The notes under the pieces: generated by a model
What the model was told of the DNA's origin: nothing
The model's database searches: none
What the model saw: only the letters and a program-made list of their open reading frames with translations
Source: DTJG01 sp964532995
GTDB lineage: Bacteria; Ratteibacteria; UBA8468; B48-G9; DTJG01
Direction of reading: 5' to 3'
DNA length: 14,431 nt
Assembly: GCA_964532995.1 (NCBI GenBank)
Contig: CAZHJN010000047.1
Span: 1 to 14,431 of the forward strand
In this document: one piece after another, positions 1 to 7,655 of the stretch
Numbering within the stretch: position 1 is the stretch's first letter
How the letters are laid out: every line of letters starts with the position of its first letter
Translations under genes and position numbers: made by a program

Positions 1-113
1 TGAATAATTTGCTAAGATTAGTAAAGAACTTGACAACTTAAAAATTATATGTTAACAGATTTTAAAGTTAAAAATTTAGTGGCTAAAAACAAACATAACC
101 CTATCTTCCTTAT

Positions 114-1151
114 ATGAACCCAAGAGAGCGAGTTCTTCAGGCCATCAATCACAGAAAAACTGACAGGATTCCGGCCAACTTCCAGGCTCAGGCGGAGGTT
201 ACTGAAAGTCTAAAGCACCTTCTGGGACTGAAAGACAGCGAAGAATTGCTGCAATCACTGGCAATTGATTTAAGAAGAATCTCAGCCCCCTATACTCTAC
301 CGGAAACAGGTCCTGACAGCGACGGTTACTACACCAATATGTGGGGTGTCCGGTACCAGAAAGAAAACATTGATGGCAAGCCTTCAATTATCTATCCTTT
401 TGATGAAAACACTACAGAAGATGAGGTAGAAAATCATCCCTGGCCCAACGCAGAAAACCTTGATTATGCTGCTAGCCAACAGGAATGCCATAAGTATCAT
501 CCTTATTATGCTACCTATGGCGCTCCCTGGTCACCTTTCTTCCACGAAACAGGCTGGCTGGTCGGCCAGGAGAACCTCTTTCTCTGGATGCATACCAAAC
601 CGGGAGTGGTAACAAGAATTGTTGAACACATTGTGGACTATGAACTAAAGGCCACCGAAAAATTCCTTGATGCCTGTCAAGGAATGTTAGACATCGCTTA
701 TTTCGGGAATGACTTTGGCACCCAGCGAGGTCTGGTAATTTCTCCAGAACACTGGCTGCGTTTTTTTCGGCAGCCTCTTAAACGTTTCTTTGACCTAGCC
801 CATGACTTTGGTTGCAAAGTAATGTTCCATTCATGCGGTTCAGTCAGAAGCATTATTCCCTGGTTGATAGAAGATGGGCTGGATATTCTTGACCCGGTTC
901 AGACTTCTGCTGCCGGCATGACACTTCCTTCTCTTCTCACAGACTTCGGAGAGAAACTGTGTTTTCACGGAGGAGTCAGCACTCAGACCACTCTACCCTT
1001 CGGTACTCGCGAGCAGGTCCGCAATGAGGTCCGCTCTTTTGTTAATCTTACTTGGGAAAAAGGTGGCTATATCCTCTGCGGCAGTCAGGAACTAATCAGG
1101 GACATCCCGCTGGAAAACATTCTGGCCATGTATGATGTTAAACTAAGGTAG
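114..1151 (+). CDS. Uroporphyrinogen-decarboxylase-like (URO-D/MtaA superfamily) protein with His-x-Cys...Cys metal site
   Basis: A 345-residue soluble protein, the usual length for the URO-D superfamily. The N-terminus MNPRERVLQAINHRKTDRIP is the classic opening of this family and fixes the start, although no convincing Shine-Dalgarno sequence precedes it (the upstream bases are pyrimidine-rich). Residues H239-S240-C241 (in MFHSCGS) and C322 (in GYILCGS) form the His-x-Cys...Cys arrangement that binds zinc in corrinoid-dependent methyltransferases such as MtaA. This favours methyl transfer from a cobamide carrier, or a related reaction, over haem synthesis. No corrinoid protein, activase or haem gene lies nearby. 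It is followed after 6 bp by the GH29 fucosidase, so the two are probably co-transcribed. Base composition is richer in GC than the genes right of 2700. Family assignment is firm; the substrate is unknown. Confidence 0.85.
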   Translation: MNPRERVLQAINHRKTDRIPANFQAQAEVTESLKHLLGLKDSEELLQSLAIDLRRISAPYTLPETGPDSDGYYTNMWGVRYQKENIDGKPSIIYPFDENTTEDEVENHPWPNAENLDYAASQQECHKYHPYYATYGAPWSPFFHETGWLVGQENLFLWMHTKPGVVTRIVEHIVDYELKATEKFLDACQGMLDIAYFGNDFGTQRGLVISPEHWLRFFRQPLKRFFDLAHDFGCKVMFHSCGSVRSIIPWLIEDGLDILDPVQTSAAGMTLPSLLTDFGEKLCFHGGVSTQTTLPFGTREQVRNEVRSFVNLTWEKGGYILCGSQELIRDIPLENILAMYDVKLR

Positions 1152-1157
1152 AACCAA

Positions 1158-2408
1158 ATGGGGGGAATTATGGTGAAGAAAACAAGGCAAGAAGAAAGGG
1201 AGAAAAGGATGAGATGGTGGAAACAGGCCAGGTTCGGCATGTTCATTCACTGGGGACTATACTCGCAACTTGGCCGGCACGAATGGGTCATGAATCGCGA
1301 GCGGATCCCTCTACCAGAATATGAAAAACTGGCTGACAGATGGAAACCGAAACCCAGAGCAGCGCGCTTCTGGGCAAAAATGGCCAGAGAAGCAGGCATG
1401 AAATACATGGTAATGACCACTAAACACCATGAAGGTTTTTGCCTCTGGAATACAAACCAGACAGATTACAATGCGGTAAAAAGAGGACCGGGGAGGGACC
1501 TGGTCAAAGAATGTGTTGAAGCCTGTCGCGAATTCGGTTTGAAGATCGGTTTTTACTACTCGCTGATGGACTGGCACCATCCTGACGGCGTTAGGTGCCT
1601 TTACGATGAAAAAGCCAGGCAGCGCTTTATCCAGTTCACCCATAACTGTGTCCGGGAACTTTGTTCCAATTATGGCCGGATTGATATTTTGTGGTACGAC
1701 GGGCCAGCTCCGTTGCGCACCCCGGAACTTTGGGAAAGCAAGAAAATGAACAAGATGGTGCGGAGCCTTCAGCCTCACATTATTATCAACAACCGTTCTC
1801 TTCTTCCAGAAGACTTTGGCACCCCAGAAGGACATGTCACCCCAGAGGAAAAAGGCAGAGAATGGGAAGCCTGCATGACCTTTAACGATTCCTGGGGATA
1901 CATGCCCTCGGCCATTGACTGGAAATCTCCTCGACAGGTCCTGGAAATGTTGCGCACTGCTACTGCTGGTTCAGGTAATTTCCTCCTTAATGTGGGACCA
2001 GCGCCTGACGGTTCTTTCCCTCAAGAAGCCATTGATCGACTTCGGGTCATTGGCTGCTGGCTGGAAAAACATGGAGAGGCTGTTTATGGCCAGGTAGAAA
2101 GAATTGAGGGAAGACTGGAATGGATGCCAGCGGGTAACTGGACCCTGAAAGGCAAAAATGCTTACTTCTGGTGCAGCCGCTGGGTGGGGCAATCCCTGGT
2201 TATTGGCGGTTTTCAGACCAAGGTGAACCGCATCTTTTGTTTAACCACAGGCAAGCCGGTAAGTTTTACCCAGGAAAAGGACCGGTTGATCATCACTGGG
2301 CTGCCGGCCAACAATCCAGACAAAGAGGCTGGTATCTGCGTGTTTCGCTTGGAATGCAAGCAAAGACCTTTGCAGAAGCTCGGTCCGTGTTGCCAGAGAA
2401 TTGACTAA
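1158..2408 (+). CDS. Alpha-L-fucosidase, glycoside hydrolase family 29
   Basis: A 416-residue retaining exo-alpha-L-fucosidase that would release terminal fucose from glycans. Family hallmarks seen in order: RWWKQARFGMFIHWGLYS (19-36), the TTKHHEGFCLW substrate-pocket motif (88-97), GFYYSLMDWH (131-140) and ILWYDGP (177-183), where D181 matches the GH29 nucleophile. GSGNFLLNVGPAPDG (271-285) closes the catalytic barrel. A small beta-rich C-terminal domain follows (about 315-398). There is no signal peptide; the N-terminus is highly charged, so the enzyme is probably cytoplasmic and acts on imported oligosaccharides. The start at 1158 has an AAGG 9 bases upstream; ATG at 1170, preceded by a G-run, is an alternative that removes four residues. 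It sits 6 bp after the URO-D-like gene, implying one transcript. Confidence 0.93.
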   Translation: MGGIMVKKTRQEEREKRMRWWKQARFGMFIHWGLYSQLGRHEWVMNRERIPLPEYEKLADRWKPKPRAARFWAKMAREAGMKYMVMTTKHHEGFCLWNTNQTDYNAVKRGPGRDLVKECVEACREFGLKIGFYYSLMDWHHPDGVRCLYDEKARQRFIQFTHNCVRELCSNYGRIDILWYDGPAPLRTPELWESKKMNKMVRSLQPHIIINNRSLLPEDFGTPEGHVTPEEKGREWEACMTFNDSWGYMPSAIDWKSPRQVLEMLRTATAGSGNFLLNVGPAPDGSFPQEAIDRLRVIGCWLEKHGEAVYGQVERIEGRLEWMPAGNWTLKGKNAYFWCSRWVGQSLVIGGFQTKVNRIFCLTTGKPVSFTQEKDRLIITGLPANNPDKEAGICVFRLECKQRPLQKLGPCCQRID

Positions 2409-2442
2409 GAGGTTTGAGGGTGGAAAGGAATGTCGTTGAAAT

Positions 2443-2481
2443 AACCAGTTGGTTACTTTAAACTGTGGGGATTAACTGGTT
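2443..2481. repeat. Short inverted repeat downstream of GH29
   Basis: AACCAGTT (2443-2450) and AACTGGTT (2474-2481) are perfect 8-base inverted copies separated by 23 bases, just after the GH29 stop and overlapping the end of the opposing CBM9-like fragment. No T-run follows on either strand, so it is a poor intrinsic terminator. It may act as a weak transcription end or be chance. Confidence 0.3.
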
Positions 2482-2701
2482 TTACTTCTATGTACCTACT
2501 TGTGTGGAAATAGAGTCCCCCATCCGGCAGACCGGTGGACTCCCAGCCATTCACATGCCTATTCCTGACAACAGAAAAACACCAATTTCCCTCTTTGGCA
2601 CCAATAGTCTTTAGAGGAAAAGAGAGAGAAAGTTGCCAGCGGTCAGGCAAAAGCTTTGTCTTCACCTGATACTCGCCTTGCCAGGACCAGTTCCAGCGGG
2701 A
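2453..2701 (-). pseudogene. C-terminal fragment of a CBM9-like carbohydrate-binding domain protein, 5' part missing
   Basis: The minus strand reads as an open frame ending in TAA at 2453-2455. Its product runs SRWNWSWQGEYQVKTK, then DRWQLSLSFPLKTIGA, then WCFSVVRNRHVNGWEST and GGLYFHTSRYIEV. This is the order of a CBM9/DOMON-like sandwich domain: a tryptophan-rich strand, the W-x-(hydrophobic)-x-PL-x-x-(L/I)-G strand, the N/R-x-R strand, the Trp-Ser turn and the FH...Y end. Such domains sit at the C-terminus of large secreted hydrolases. Upstream of about 2701 the frame stays open but the text stops looking like this family (Cys/Tyr/Asn-rich) and coincides with codons of the ZIP fragment on the other strand. 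No good start codon or ribosome site exists for the piece alone. I read it as the tail of a once longer gene. The family call is by eye and moderately sure. Confidence 0.6.
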
Positions 2702-2715
2702 GCCTTCACATTCGC
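2695..2715. other. Breakpoint joining two unrelated gene fragments
   Basis: Left of here the minus strand encodes a CBM9-like domain tail; right of here the plus strand encodes a ZIP transporter tail. Both lack everything upstream, and both lose it at this spot. GC content drops: 34/60 in 2641-2700, then 24/60, 22/60 and 18/60 in the three following lines. No insertion sequence, direct repeat, tRNA or integrase is visible. It is either a real deletion/recombination or horizontal-transfer boundary, or an assembly join; sequence alone cannot decide. Confidence 0.65.
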
Positions 2716-2848
2716 TGGCGCAATGATATTTGTCGTTATAGAAGAGATAATACCTGAATCCCAGAAAAATGGTAATACTGATATTTCCACAGCAGGAGTT
2801 ATTGCTGGTTTCCTTGTTATGATGATACTTGATGTGGCATTTGGTTAA
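2702..2848 (+). pseudogene. C-terminal fragment of a ZIP-family metal transporter
   Basis: About 48 residues from AFTFAGAMIFVVIEEIIPES to GVIAGFLVMMILDVAFG. This matches the last two membrane helices of GufA/ZIP-type zinc (divalent metal) transporters, where AGAM(I/L)xVVxEExIPE forms part of the metal path and GFxxMMxLDxaxG ends the protein. A complete family member has about 240-270 residues, so roughly four fifths are missing. The frame stays open upstream to 2633, but those residues (LHLILALPGPVPAG) do not look like the preceding ZIP helices and lie over the CBM9-like fragment. The TAA stop (2846-2848) overlaps the opposing DUF72 stop by three bases (2845-2847 on the minus strand), so the native 3' end of this gene is preserved. 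Not functional as it stands. Confidence 0.78.
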
Positions 2849-3684
2849 AAAAGTTCCTTATTTCTTTCAATTTTTACTCCAAGCATCTGTGCAAATTTCA
2901 TTGCGTTCTTTGCCGCGTGCCCTGCATGGCAGTTATTGAAGAAAATAAAACTGATTTCTGCTTTCTGAATCATCGAACGTACAACGGCTTCAATTTCCAT
3001 CAATTCCTGATCAGAATAATTGTAGTTATACCTTTCCGCAGCCGGCGAATTAAACCAGTTTGGATTCCTTCCATGACATCGAAAATAAGCAATTTCCGAA
3101 GTAACCACATCATCAAGTGGCATAAGACGCGGCAACCTGGGTTCATCAACCCCGCAGAAAGCAATATGATTTTTTCTTAAAAACTCGTAGTATTTTTCAT
3201 CTGCCCAGGCGATATTCCTGAATTCACAAACTACTGGAAAATCTTCAAGCATTTCCTTTGCTTTAAGTATAAAATCAAAAGAATGCTGGCAAGGATAGAA
3301 AAAAATTGGAAATTGCAGAAGCACTGCTCCAAGTTTTTTCATATCCTTAAGAGGCATCAGGGATTCTTTAAACTTAAAAAAATCTTTGTTTATCTGCTGT
3401 TGGTCAGGTTTCGTTTCCAGTCGGTTGTCAAAAGGATCGTGCGTCATTCCCCTGAAAGCTTTCACAGTAAAAGTAAAATCTTCGGGAGTTCTTTTCCCCA
3501 TAGATTCAAAAACTTTTGCCGCAGGTATTTTATAGTATATGGAGTTTATTTCAACCGCATTAAAACCAGTGTATTTCGCATAATACTCTAGCATTCTGGA
3601 TTGTGAAATACTTTCAGGATAGATTATTCCTTTCCAATCAGAAAAGGAAAAACCTGATGTTCCAATTTTTATGATCGCTGCCAT
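2845..3684 (-). CDS. DUF72 (YecE-like) TIM-barrel family protein
   Basis: A 279-residue protein of the normal size for DUF72, a widespread TIM-barrel family with no settled biochemical role. Signature stretches: IGTSGFSFSDWKGIIYP (7-23), FNAVEINSIYYKIP (41-54), FTVKAFRGMTHD (72-83), VLLQFP (121-126), CEFRN (153-157), YFRCHGRN (200-207) and the C-terminal IFFNNCHAGHAAKNA (247-261). No signal peptide or membrane segment. The ATG at 3684 lies inside the end of the upstream glycosidase-like gene, a 16-bp overlap that implies translational coupling. The pairing suggests a role in handling the sugar product of its neighbour, but that is inference. It ends tail to tail with the ZIP fragment. Confidence 0.92.
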   Translation of the reverse strand: MAAIIKIGTSGFSFSDWKGIIYPESISQSRMLEYYAKYTGFNAVEINSIYYKIPAAKVFESMGKRTPEDFTFTVKAFRGMTHDPFDNRLETKPDQQQINKDFFKFKESLMPLKDMKKLGAVLLQFPIFFYPCQHSFDFILKAKEMLEDFPVVCEFRNIAWADEKYYEFLRKNHIAFCGVDEPRLPRLMPLDDVVTSEIAYFRCHGRNPNWFNSPAAERYNYNYSDQELMEIEAVVRSMIQKAEISFIFFNNCHAGHAAKNAMKFAQMLGVKIERNKELF

Positions 3685-5411
3685 CTGTTCCAGTCAGGGA
3701 TATTTCTTGTGAAAGGATCCGCGCAATAAAGATCTGCCTGATAGACGAAGATTCCATCTGCCCCTTCTTTGAAGAATCTACCGATATCGTCTTTAATATC
3801 GGATGGATACCTGTAAAGGGATAACTGAAAATTGAAATATGAGCCCATATGAGTGAGCCATCCGTCAATTATGCCAAAAACCTTACAACCAAAATCCTTG
3901 AATCTGATATATGGTCTTAACGAAACATGTGGTTCACGTGATAATAAGTTTGAAGGCACAACGCATTGTACAATGCCTTTTTTCGCAAGATTTTCGAAAA
4001 CCCGGTAATAAAGAGGATCCCCTGCGGGGATCCTTGCGGTAAGTGGAATTTTCTTTTTTCCTGATGTTTTGCGAATAGCTTCATGAATTTCATAAAAAAG
4101 CAGAAGCAGATCTTCTTCCGTGTGATAATAGGGATATCTCATGCAATCAATTGATATACCATCTGTACCCCATTCAATGAATTCCTTTATGATCGCAGCT
4201 GCATATCTTCTCGTCTCAGGTATGTTATACCTCAAAATATTCCCTGTTCTCCATTCCGGATGCTCCCGACTGATTTTTTCTTCAAAATCGGTTCCAGGGT
4301 AGCAATTCGTGAGTCCTGCATTTGCATAGTGAATTATACCAAAACTTCTGCAGGCATTAATTGATTCTCTGAGAACATCGAGAGACCTGACCATAGAAGC
4401 CGGCCCGGGACTGAATGTTCCATCATCACCTCTCATTGCACCACAGCTGTGTCTTTCGACAATTCTGCTGTGGTGAAGGGTTTTTGAACCAAAACGGATA
4501 GCCTGCGTATGTATCTGGTTTGCGCCCATTTCTACGAAAAGTTTTATTGCTTCGTAAACTTCACTTTTTTTATTGAGGTTATAGCAGAATGCCCAGGAAT
4601 ATGGTTCAAAATAACACGCAAGAATTTTGTCCTTCCACTTTAAGTTCATACGGAAAGCTGGTTCATCAGTTTCAACCGGAACAAGTTTTAAATAATGTAT
4701 TGCCCCAAAGGGATACATGTCAGGATGCCTTATTGTTAATGGAGTAGGGGATATTTCAATGGTACTGGAATTATCCAGTTCGATGGTTTTCCAGAAGATT
4801 TCTTTATGACATTTATTCTGAAATTCGGGTCTGTTTCTTTCAGCGATAAAAGGATATCTAATTTTTTCATCGCCTGAAGAAACTCTCATATTAATAATGC
4901 CATACAGAAGTCCAAAATATACCCTGTATTTTCCAGAAAGATTCGGTTTTATAACAAATGGCTGAACTTCTTTTCCTCCGGCAAAAGCAAAACAGCCATT
5001 CTCAACCTTCCATCCTTTCTGGATCCTGTTTTCCCAGTCAGAGATATACACCGCATTGACAGGCCTGATTCTTAAAGTAGCACGATGACCTGCAATCCCT
5101 CTTTCCGTAATTATTTCAGCGTTAATCAGTACATCCTGCGAACATTGATGAAGGTTGTTCAGATAAAGATTCCAGTAGATCGGATGGGCTTTGCCGTTGA
5201 ACTTGATATTACCGAATCTTACAGCCTCATTCCACTCCCAGAAAGTACAACGAAGAAATCTATCGTCATCAATAAATGGAAATATCGCGCACGGATGCCA
5301 TTTATTCCCATCAAGCGAATAAGAAATTTTTGCACCATATATACTGCTGATATTCTTTGGAAATCCAACTTTAATAAAACCTTCGTTTATCATTTGCCTC
5401 ATATGGACCAT
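3669..5411 (-). CDS. Putative glycoside hydrolase, GHL10-like TIM barrel with N-terminal beta-rich domains
   Basis: A 580-residue protein. Residues about 1-255 are rich in beta-strand-type sequence (WHPCAIFPF, FWEWNEAVRFGNIKF, YWNLYLNNL) and probably form one or two sandwich domains. From about 260 a barrel-like region follows. WGTDGISIDCMRYPYYH (about 414-430) matches the GHL10/DUF187 active-site pattern DGI-x-x-D-x-x-RYP, with the central Asp at about 422. YANAGLTNCYPGTDF and EHPEWRTG fit loops where such enzymes bind sugar. No signal peptide is seen, so it may be cytoplasmic. I prefer the ATG at 5411 because GGAG lies 7 bases upstream; the frame is open further to a TTG at 5426, and other ATGs occur at 5402 and 5393. 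DUF72 overlaps its 3' end. Gene reality is certain; the glycosidase role is likely; the substrate is unknown. Confidence 0.65.
   Translation of the reverse strand: MVHMRQMINEGFIKVGFPKNISSIYGAKISYSLDGNKWHPCAIFPFIDDDRFLRCTFWEWNEAVRFGNIKFNGKAHPIYWNLYLNNLHQCSQDVLINAEIITERGIAGHRATLRIRPVNAVYISDWENRIQKGWKVENGCFAFAGGKEVQPFVIKPNLSGKYRVYFGLLYGIINMRVSSGDEKIRYPFIAERNRPEFQNKCHKEIFWKTIELDNSSTIEISPTPLTIRHPDMYPFGAIHYLKLVPVETDEPAFRMNLKWKDKILACYFEPYSWAFCYNLNKKSEVYEAIKLFVEMGANQIHTQAIRFGSKTLHHSRIVERHSCGAMRGDDGTFSPGPASMVRSLDVLRESINACRSFGIIHYANAGLTNCYPGTDFEEKISREHPEWRTGNILRYNIPETRRYAAAIIKEFIEWGTDGISIDCMRYPYYHTEEDLLLLFYEIHEAIRKTSGKKKIPLTARIPAGDPLYYRVFENLAKKGIVQCVVPSNLLSREPHVSLRPYIRFKDFGCKVFGIIDGWLTHMGSYFNFQLSLYRYPSDIKDDIGRFFKEGADGIFVYQADLYCADPFTRNIPDWNRWQRS
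4014..4034 (-). other. Strong 9-bp hairpin inside the GHL10-like coding sequence
   Basis: AGGATCCCC (4014-4022) and GGGGATCCT (4026-4034) are perfect inverted copies around a 3-base loop. On the coding (minus) strand the hairpin is followed by CTTTATT, so it resembles an intrinsic terminator or pause site, placed in the codons for RIPAGDP roughly four fifths through the gene. The T-run is interrupted, so read-through is likely. Its effect is unknown. Confidence 0.5.
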
Positions 5412-5446
5412 TTTTCTCTCCAGCAAAAGAAATCGCTGACTTTCGT

Positions 5447-5475
5447 ATTTTGATTCAGAAATCAGAACCTGTCAA
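5447..5475 (-). promoter_or_regulatory. Candidate sigma-70 promoter for the GHL10-like/DUF72 unit
   Basis: On the minus strand a perfect TTGACA -35 box (5475-5470) is followed after 17 bases by CAAAAT (5452-5447, four of six matches to TATAAT). Transcription would start near 5440, leaving a leader of about 30 bases before the preferred ATG at 5411. The weak -10 lowers confidence. A small inverted repeat TGATT/AATCA (5451-5464) lies in the spacer and edge of the -10. Confidence 0.45.
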
Positions 5476-5575
5476 ACCCCGAACATAATTTTTCCCTGCA
5501 TATGTGTTATCCGGAAATCACAAGAAAATAAAAAAGAATGTTGTACATGATGCGGAGACTGTTTCAATCTGGAAT

Positions 5576-5605
5576 TTGACGTACGAAGAAAAAAATGTAC
5601 ATTAT
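5576..5605 (+). promoter_or_regulatory. Candidate promoter for the GH36/isomerase unit with a palindrome over the -10 region
   Basis: TTGACG (5576-5581, five of six matches) and CATTAT (5600-5605, four of six) are 18 bases apart, upstream of the GH36 start at 5652. The 10-base perfect palindrome AATGTACATT (5594-5603) runs into the -10 box, a position where a dimeric repressor would block polymerase. The core TGTACAT occurs again at 5542-5548, 54 bases upstream, so a paired operator is conceivable. This is inferred from sequence only; the regulator is not in the window. Confidence 0.4.
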
Positions 5606-5637
5606 TTTTGGGACTAACCCGTTAAAATTTATTCAAA

Positions 5638-5650
5638 CAAAGGACCTTTG
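5638..5650 (+). promoter_or_regulatory. Ribosome-binding site of GH36 inside a small hairpin
   Basis: The Shine-Dalgarno AGGA (5641-5644), 7 bases before the ATG at 5652, lies within CAAAGGACCTTTG, which can fold as a 5-bp stem (CAAAG/CTTTG) with a GAC loop. The stem is AU-rich and weak, so any effect on translation would be modest. Confidence 0.35.
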
Positions 5651-5651
5651 A

Positions 5652-7643
5652 ATGAAAATTTCAGGCGAAAAAAGTCTACCAGCTATTTCCTTTTTCTATG
5701 ATGGGAAACCATCAAAAAAATTCCTGCGTATGTGGAATAAGAAAGTGGTAGAAAGAAAAACTGAAGAAGGCTCAATTACCACAGAGATTTTTTTTGATCC
5801 CGAAAGCGGCTTGAAGATAACCATCATATTGCGCAGATTCAAAGATTTTCCTGCAGCATTGGATTGGGTTATGGAACTGGAAAATTGCGGCAAACACAAA
5901 ACTCCAATCATTGAGGATATAATGGCTCTCGATTTCACATTTTCAGTCTCAAGAGATGAACGAGTTATACTGCATTATGCAAAAGGCAGTCAATGTATGA
6001 TGGATGATTTTCTACCCTTAACAACTGAACTGTTTCCTTCTTCTAAGGTGATGCTTGCACCTGAAGGAGGAAGATCATCAAATGGAATACTCCCATTCAT
6101 GAACATTCAGGGATCTGATTGCGGGATCATTATTGGGATAGGCTGGTCAGGTCAATGGATGGCAGAGTTAAATCGAGATGAAAACCAATTAAACATCAAA
6201 GCCGGAATGGAAAAAACCCGTTTTTTTCTTTATCCGGGTGAAAAAATCAGAACACCCCGTATTCTTTCTATTGAATGGGAAGGATATGATTTTGAAAAAG
6301 GAAATAACCTGCTAAGACATCTACTGTTTGAACATTATATTCCGAGAATTAAAGGAAACCCTGTAATGCCGCCGGCCGCGTATTGCCTGCAGTGGTACTT
6401 TTATCTTACTGATAGAGCAAATGCAAACCTGGAAATGACCGCTCTTCCAAAAGCAGCCTCAATTGGACTTGACACTTATTGGATTGATGCATGCTGGTAT
6501 GGTGGAAAAAAAGCGTGGTGGGAAGAGGTGGGATCATGGACTGTCAACAAGGAGAAATTTCCGCATGGATTAAAACCGATTGCAGATGCTGCTCACAAAG
6601 CTGGAATGAAATTTGTTCTCTGGTTTGAACCCGAAAGGGTCAGAAAAAACTCCATCATTCACAGAGAACATCCAGAATTTCTCCTGACGGGCAACAGTCC
6701 CGATAATTTTCTCTTTAATCTCGGTATGCCTGAAGCTCTGAATTATATTAAAAGTGTCGTTTCAAACCATATCTGCGAAATTGGTATTGACATATACAGA
6801 CAGGATTTCAACATGGATCCCCTTTCCTACTGGCGTGCTGCAGACACGAATGACCGTCAGGGTATCACGGAAATAAGATATATTGAAGGACTTTATAAGC
6901 TCTGGGATGAACTGAGGCAACAACATCCAGACACAGCAATAGATAATTGCGCAAGCGGTGGAAGAAGAATTGACCTGGAAACAATAAGTCGTGCCATTCC
7001 ACTGTGGCCGAGTGATTTTATGGATATTGGTGGATTGAATACAGGCATGGGAATTTATACAGGCAGCCAGTGCATAAAGGCGGGTCTTGCAAGATGGGTT
7101 CCACTCTTTGGCGGAGGAGTATGGAATTTTACACCATATGGATTCAGAAGCGCTATGATCGGTGGATTCACTTTTGGTTTCAACATTGAGGACAGGTATC
7201 TTTGTTGTGGCGATGAAAGAAAAATCAAAATCTGGAAGGATGTTCTTTCAAAAGGAAAGACCTTACTGGATAGTGATTTTCCCATCAAACTTGCAAAAAA
7301 AGCAATTAAGGAATGGAAAAGCATCAGAAAGTTTTTCACCGGGGATTTTCATCTCCTTCTGCCGCTTACAATTTCTGACCACGACTGGTGCGCATATCAG
7401 TTCCACAGAAATGATCTTGAAGAAGGAATTGCGCTCTTTTTCAGGAGACATAAAAGCCCATTTCCGGAAATTGAAGCAGGATTAAAGGATATCAAAACAA
7501 AGGGAAAGTACATGGTTAGTTTAAGTCCCGGTTTCAATGAGAAATCCGGACAGATTATGGATGGGAAAAACCTGGTAGAATTAAGGGTGAGAATTGCTGA
7601 TCTGCCAGGTAGTATCCTCCTCAGATACAGTCGGATAAAATAA
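5652..7643 (+). CDS. Alpha-galactosidase, glycoside hydrolase family 36
   Basis: A 663-residue retaining alpha-galactosidase that would cleave terminal alpha-galactose from raffinose-type sugars, galactomannan oligomers or glycans. Residues about 1-235 form the N-terminal beta-supersandwich. The catalytic barrel starts near CLQWYFYLTDR (245-255) and carries YWIDACWYG (276-284), GMKFVLWFEPERV (318-330), IDIYRQDFNMDPLSYW (379-394), DNCASGGRRIDLET (431-444) and LWPSDFMD (451-458). D385 in the RQDFN motif fits the nucleophile and D455 in SDFMD the acid/base. A C-terminal beta domain ends the chain. There is no signal peptide, so the enzyme is probably cytoplasmic. A sugar-isomerase-like gene follows 12 bp later. 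The P at position 453, where many relatives have R, is a minor variation. Confidence 0.93.
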   Translation: MKISGEKSLPAISFFYDGKPSKKFLRMWNKKVVERKTEEGSITTEIFFDPESGLKITIILRRFKDFPAALDWVMELENCGKHKTPIIEDIMALDFTFSVSRDERVILHYAKGSQCMMDDFLPLTTELFPSSKVMLAPEGGRSSNGILPFMNIQGSDCGIIIGIGWSGQWMAELNRDENQLNIKAGMEKTRFFLYPGEKIRTPRILSIEWEGYDFEKGNNLLRHLLFEHYIPRIKGNPVMPPAAYCLQWYFYLTDRANANLEMTALPKAASIGLDTYWIDACWYGGKKAWWEEVGSWTVNKEKFPHGLKPIADAAHKAGMKFVLWFEPERVRKNSIIHREHPEFLLTGNSPDNFLFNLGMPEALNYIKSVVSNHICEIGIDIYRQDFNMDPLSYWRAADTNDRQGITEIRYIEGLYKLWDELRQQHPDTAIDNCASGGRRIDLETISRAIPLWPSDFMDIGGLNTGMGIYTGSQCIKAGLARWVPLFGGGVWNFTPYGFRSAMIGGFTFGFNIEDRYLCCGDERKIKIWKDVLSKGKTLLDSDFPIKLAKKAIKEWKSIRKFFTGDFHLLLPLTISDHDWCAYQFHRNDLEEGIALFFRRHKSPFPEIEAGLKDIKTKGKYMVSLSPGFNEKSGQIMDGKNLVELRVRIADLPGSILLRYSRIK

Positions 7644-7655
7644 AAAGGAAAGGTA

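Noticed and set aside
30..58. TTGACA (30-35) as -35 of a promoter for the first gene
   Set aside because: No reasonable -10 hexamer lies 16-18 bases downstream (best is TAACAG); in such AT-rich sequence the box may be chance.
38..76. Direct repeat of TTAAAAATT, 30 bases apart
   Set aside because: Nine AT-only bases in an AT-rich leader; likely coincidence with no third copy.
1311..1835. A 174-residue open frame antisense to GH29
   Set aside because: It lies wholly within the well-supported fucosidase, has no ribosome site and reads as a low-complexity shadow of the coding strand.
2633..2848. A 71-residue plus-strand open frame as a complete small membrane protein
   Set aside because: Only its last 48 or so residues look real and they match the end of ZIP transporters; the first part overlaps the CBM9-like fragment and has no family resemblance.
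5412..5426. TTG start at 5426 for the GHL10-like gene
   Set aside because: ATG at 5411 has a GGAG at proper distance, while the TTG has no ribosome site; the five extra residues carry no family signal.
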